NCBI RefSeq assembly: GCF_000022565.1 | Contig: NC_012483.1 | Span: forward strand, 2,604,001-2,668,000 | DNA: 64,000 nt | Source of the DNA: Acidobacterium capsulatum ATCC 51196 | GTDB lineage: Bacteria; Acidobacteriota; Terriglobia; Terriglobales; Acidobacteriaceae | Direction: 5' to 3' | Shown here: piece after piece, positions 62,314-64,000 of the stretch | How positions within the stretch are numbered: position 1 is the first letter of the stretch | How the letters are laid out: each line of letters begins with the position of its first letter | Notes under the pieces: model-generated | What the model was told of the DNA's origin: nothing | Databases searched by the model: none | The model's input: the letters and a program-made list of their open reading frames with translations, nothing else | Position numbers and translations under genes: made by a program

Positions 62314-63474
62314 CTAAACTTGGCGAGCGCCTGCGGCAGCTTTGCAGAGATAGATGTCCGCTTGGATGCCGGTGGCGGACAAATAGCCTTCTTTCAGGCG
62401 TTGAGCAAAGGCCTCCGCTGCATGAACCGGCACCAGATTCACTGTGCAACCGCCAAACCCTCCTCCGGTCAGTCGGCTTCCAATGCAGTCTGCATGCTCG
62501 TGCGCCAGCTTCACCAGCAGGTCGGCCTCAGGGCAACTGGCTTCAAAATCATCACGATAGCTGGCATGTGCCTCCGCCATCAGCCGCCCCATCTCCTTGA
62601 GATTCCCTGCGTCGAGCGCGGCGGCGGCAGCCACGGTGCGGGAGTTCTCCGTGATGATGTGCCGGCAGCGGCGATATACATTGTCCCGCATCTGGGGCCG
62701 GGCTTTTTCCAGGTCGTGGACGCTGGCGTCGCGCAGCGCATGAATTTCCGGACGCAGATTATGCAGAACGGCCGTGCCCTCCGCCACTTCGGCGCGGCGA
62801 ACCTTGTAAGCGCCATCCGCATGCGAGTGCTTCACCATGCTGTTGATGATGACCAGGCTGATGTCGTGCGGCAGAGGAGCCAGACGGTACTCAAGGCTGC
62901 GGCAGTCCAGCAGCAGCGCGTGGTCTGCGGCTCCGCATGCGGAAACAAATTGATCCATGATGCCGCAGGGCGCGCCCACGTACTCGTTCTCGGCCCGCTG
63001 GCTCAGGCGCGCCACTTCGGGGCCGCTGAGGCGCTTCCCGGCCATATGCAGCATGGCCAGTGCGGAGGCCACCTCAATGGACGCCGAGGAACTCAGGCCC
63101 GCGCCCAGCGGCACATTGCCGGCAATCGTCATCGAAAACGCCGGAACCCGGATGCCCATCTGACTCAGGACCGCGTGCACTCCCATGGGGTAGTCATGCC
63201 ATTGCCCGGTGCCGTGGGGCGGAACCGCAGCGGCATCGAACGAGGCCTCCACATTAAAGTTCTGCGAATACAGCACGACGCGGCCGTCCTTGCGTGGCGA
63301 AATGGCCACAGTCGTCTCCAGGTCAATCGCCGCCGGAAAAACGAATCCTTCCGCATAATCGGTATGCTCGCCAATCAGGTTGACGCGGCCCGGCGCAACA
63401 AACAGTGCTGTTGGTTCCTCGCCAAAATGCTTTGTGTGTCCTGCAGCCAGGGTGTGCTTATCCATCATCGTCAT
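62314..63474 (-). CDS. galK: Galactokinase
   Basis: A 386-residue GHMP-family kinase that phosphorylates galactose at C1, the first Leloir step. The signature APGRVNLIGEHTDYAEGFVFP lies near the N-terminus, the ATP-binding PLGAGLSSSAS in the middle, and RLTGGGFGGCTVNL near the end. The ATG at 63474 follows the upstream gene's stop by two bases, so the genes are probably cotranscribed. No galT, galE or galM is in the window. Confidence 0.95.
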   Translation of the reverse strand: MTMMDKHTLAAGHTKHFGEEPTALFVAPGRVNLIGEHTDYAEGFVFPAAIDLETTVAISPRKDGRVVLYSQNFNVEASFDAAAVPPHGTGQWHDYPMGVHAVLSQMGIRVPAFSMTIAGNVPLGAGLSSSASIEVASALAMLHMAGKRLSGPEVARLSQRAENEYVGAPCGIMDQFVSACGAADHALLLDCRSLEYRLAPLPHDISLVIINSMVKHSHADGAYKVRRAEVAEGTAVLHNLRPEIHALRDASVHDLEKARPQMRDNVYRRCRHIITENSRTVAAAAALDAGNLKEMGRLMAEAHASYRDDFEASCPEADLLVKLAHEHADCIGSRLTGGGFGGCTVNLVPVHAAEAFAQRLKEGYLSATGIQADIYLCKAAAGARQV

Positions 63475-63476
63475 TT

Positions 63477-64000
63477 CTATCGTTCTTCTTTCACTTTCGC
63501 CAGTGCCGCGTGCGTGGCGTCTTTCACGCGATTCCATATTTCATCCATCCAGACAAGATGCTCTGGCTTCATCAGCACAGACCGTAGGCAGGTCACGGTG
63601 GCATTCTCTTGAGCGTCTCGCCAGGCGCCGGCCGCAAACAGCGATGCCGGCATCTGCACCAGCGCCAGATGCAGATCCCGCGCCGCAGCTTCGTCAAAAA
63701 CAGCCTGCGCCCGCGCAGAGGACTCTTCCACGCTCTCTCCCCGCACCGCCCACACCACAATGTCCAGTTCAGGTTCCATCGGCGCCAGGCAGTCAGGACT
63801 CCCTGCCAGCCGCTCATGCAGGAGCAGCGCCGCTTTCCGGCTGGCCTCCAGCCCCTGCGCAAACTCCCCGCCCGTCACCAGCGGCAGAGCCTGTTGCGTT
63901 GCCCACAGGGCCACGGCTGACGCACCCGCACGCGAACACTCCAGGCTGATCTCCCCCAGGTGCAACTCGCCCGAGGTGAAATAGGTATAAGGCGAGTCAT
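63477..64000 (-). CDS. Fold-type I PLP enzyme, group II decarboxylase-like (5' part outside window)
   Basis: The 3' part (about 175 residues) of a larger protein; the frame is open to the window edge, so the annotated start in the window would be false. The visible end contains LECSRAGASAVALWATQQAL, FAQGLEASRKAALLLHERL, and a domain with VVWAV and the C-terminal WMDEIWNRVKDA. The SRAGA helix followed by a small C-terminal domain resembles group II PLP-dependent decarboxylases and their aminotransferase relatives. The PLP lysine is not visible, so the assignment is tentative. galK follows two bases after its stop. Confidence 0.6.
   Translation of the reverse strand, partial: DSPYTYFTSGELHLGEISLECSRAGASAVALWATQQALPLVTGGEFAQGLEASRKAALLLHERLAGSPDCLAPMEPELDIVVWAVRGESVEESSARAQAVFDEAAARDLHLALVQMPASLFAAGAWRDAQENATVTCLRSVLMKPEHLVWMDEIWNRVKDATHAALAKVKEER

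Noticed and set aside
1-64000. CRISPR arrays, insertion sequences, prophage or toxin-antitoxin modules
   Set aside because: No regularly spaced repeats, transposase, integrase, phage structural genes or typical toxin-antitoxin pairs were recognised anywhere in the window.

Overview
The window looks like a chromosomal stretch of an Acidobacteriota genome, most likely class Terriglobia (Acidobacterium/Terriglobus relatives). The grounds are the GC-rich coding style, two large Oar-like TonB-dependent receptors (one with an N-terminal carboxypeptidase-regulatory-like domain), a CruF-type carotenoid protein, a GH15/glycogen and pentose-phosphate gene set, and dispersed repeat elements of a kind I associate with this phylum. 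The assignment is inference; no rRNA is present. No phage, IS element, CRISPR array or plasmid function was seen. Layout: (1) 1-5.3 kb, the 3' part of a TonB-dependent receptor, a strong terminator, and a secreted TPR protein. (2) 5.4-11.4 kb, mixed genes: a SCO copper protein with a CusF-like N-terminal module, a small membrane protein, a secreted beta-propeller protein, a methyltransferase, a STAS anti-sigma-factor antagonist, a CruF-like carotenoid protein whose 3' end runs into repeats, and a secreted esterase. (3) 11.4-20.1 kb, translation and housekeeping: rpmI-rplT, folP divergent from dacB, cytochrome c divergent from a deoxynucleoside kinase, infC (apparently starting at ATC), a response regulator, a duplicated DUF6766 membrane protein, a double zinc-ribbon protein, rpsU and a DUF4440 protein. 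(4) 20.3-28 kb: purA with an ABM monooxygenase, mutM, an ArsB-like transporter, two small secreted proteins, and a rlmH-cobO-accD run. (5) 28-32 kb: a complete TonB-dependent receptor in a locally AT-richer region. (6) 32-37 kb: a cytidylate-kinase-like gene, mutS2, a secreted protein and sodA. (7) 37.3-51.1 kb: a long co-directional carbohydrate block, GH15 glucoamylase, tkt, rpiB, HAD phosphatase, gnd, zwf, pgl, glk, bestrophin and M1 aminopeptidase. (8) 51.2-54 kb: two proline tRNAs, a 3-methyladenine glycosylase, bcp and an unknown secreted protein. (9) 54-60 kb: a complete RND efflux operon. (10) 60.3-64 kb: glycogen phosphorylase, galK, and the 3' end of a PLP enzyme. How the genes work together: the clearest functional unit is region 7. 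Glucoamylase would release glucose, glk phosphorylates it, zwf-pgl-gnd run the oxidative pentose phosphate pathway, and rpiB and tkt handle the pentose phosphates; only ribulose-5-phosphate epimerase and transaldolase are not seen here. Glycogen phosphorylase and galK at the right end fit the same carbon theme. Several genes appear to use non-ATG starts backed by Shine-Dalgarno sequences (infC ATC; rpsU, sodA and the bestrophin TTG), and several intergenic gaps carry perfect palindromes that look like operators. No clearly new multi-gene system was recognised. The most interesting signals are the infC start, the paired inverted repeats before sodA, the palindrome between cytochrome c and the nucleoside kinase, the duplicated DUF6766 protein, and the repeat-derived tail of the CruF gene.
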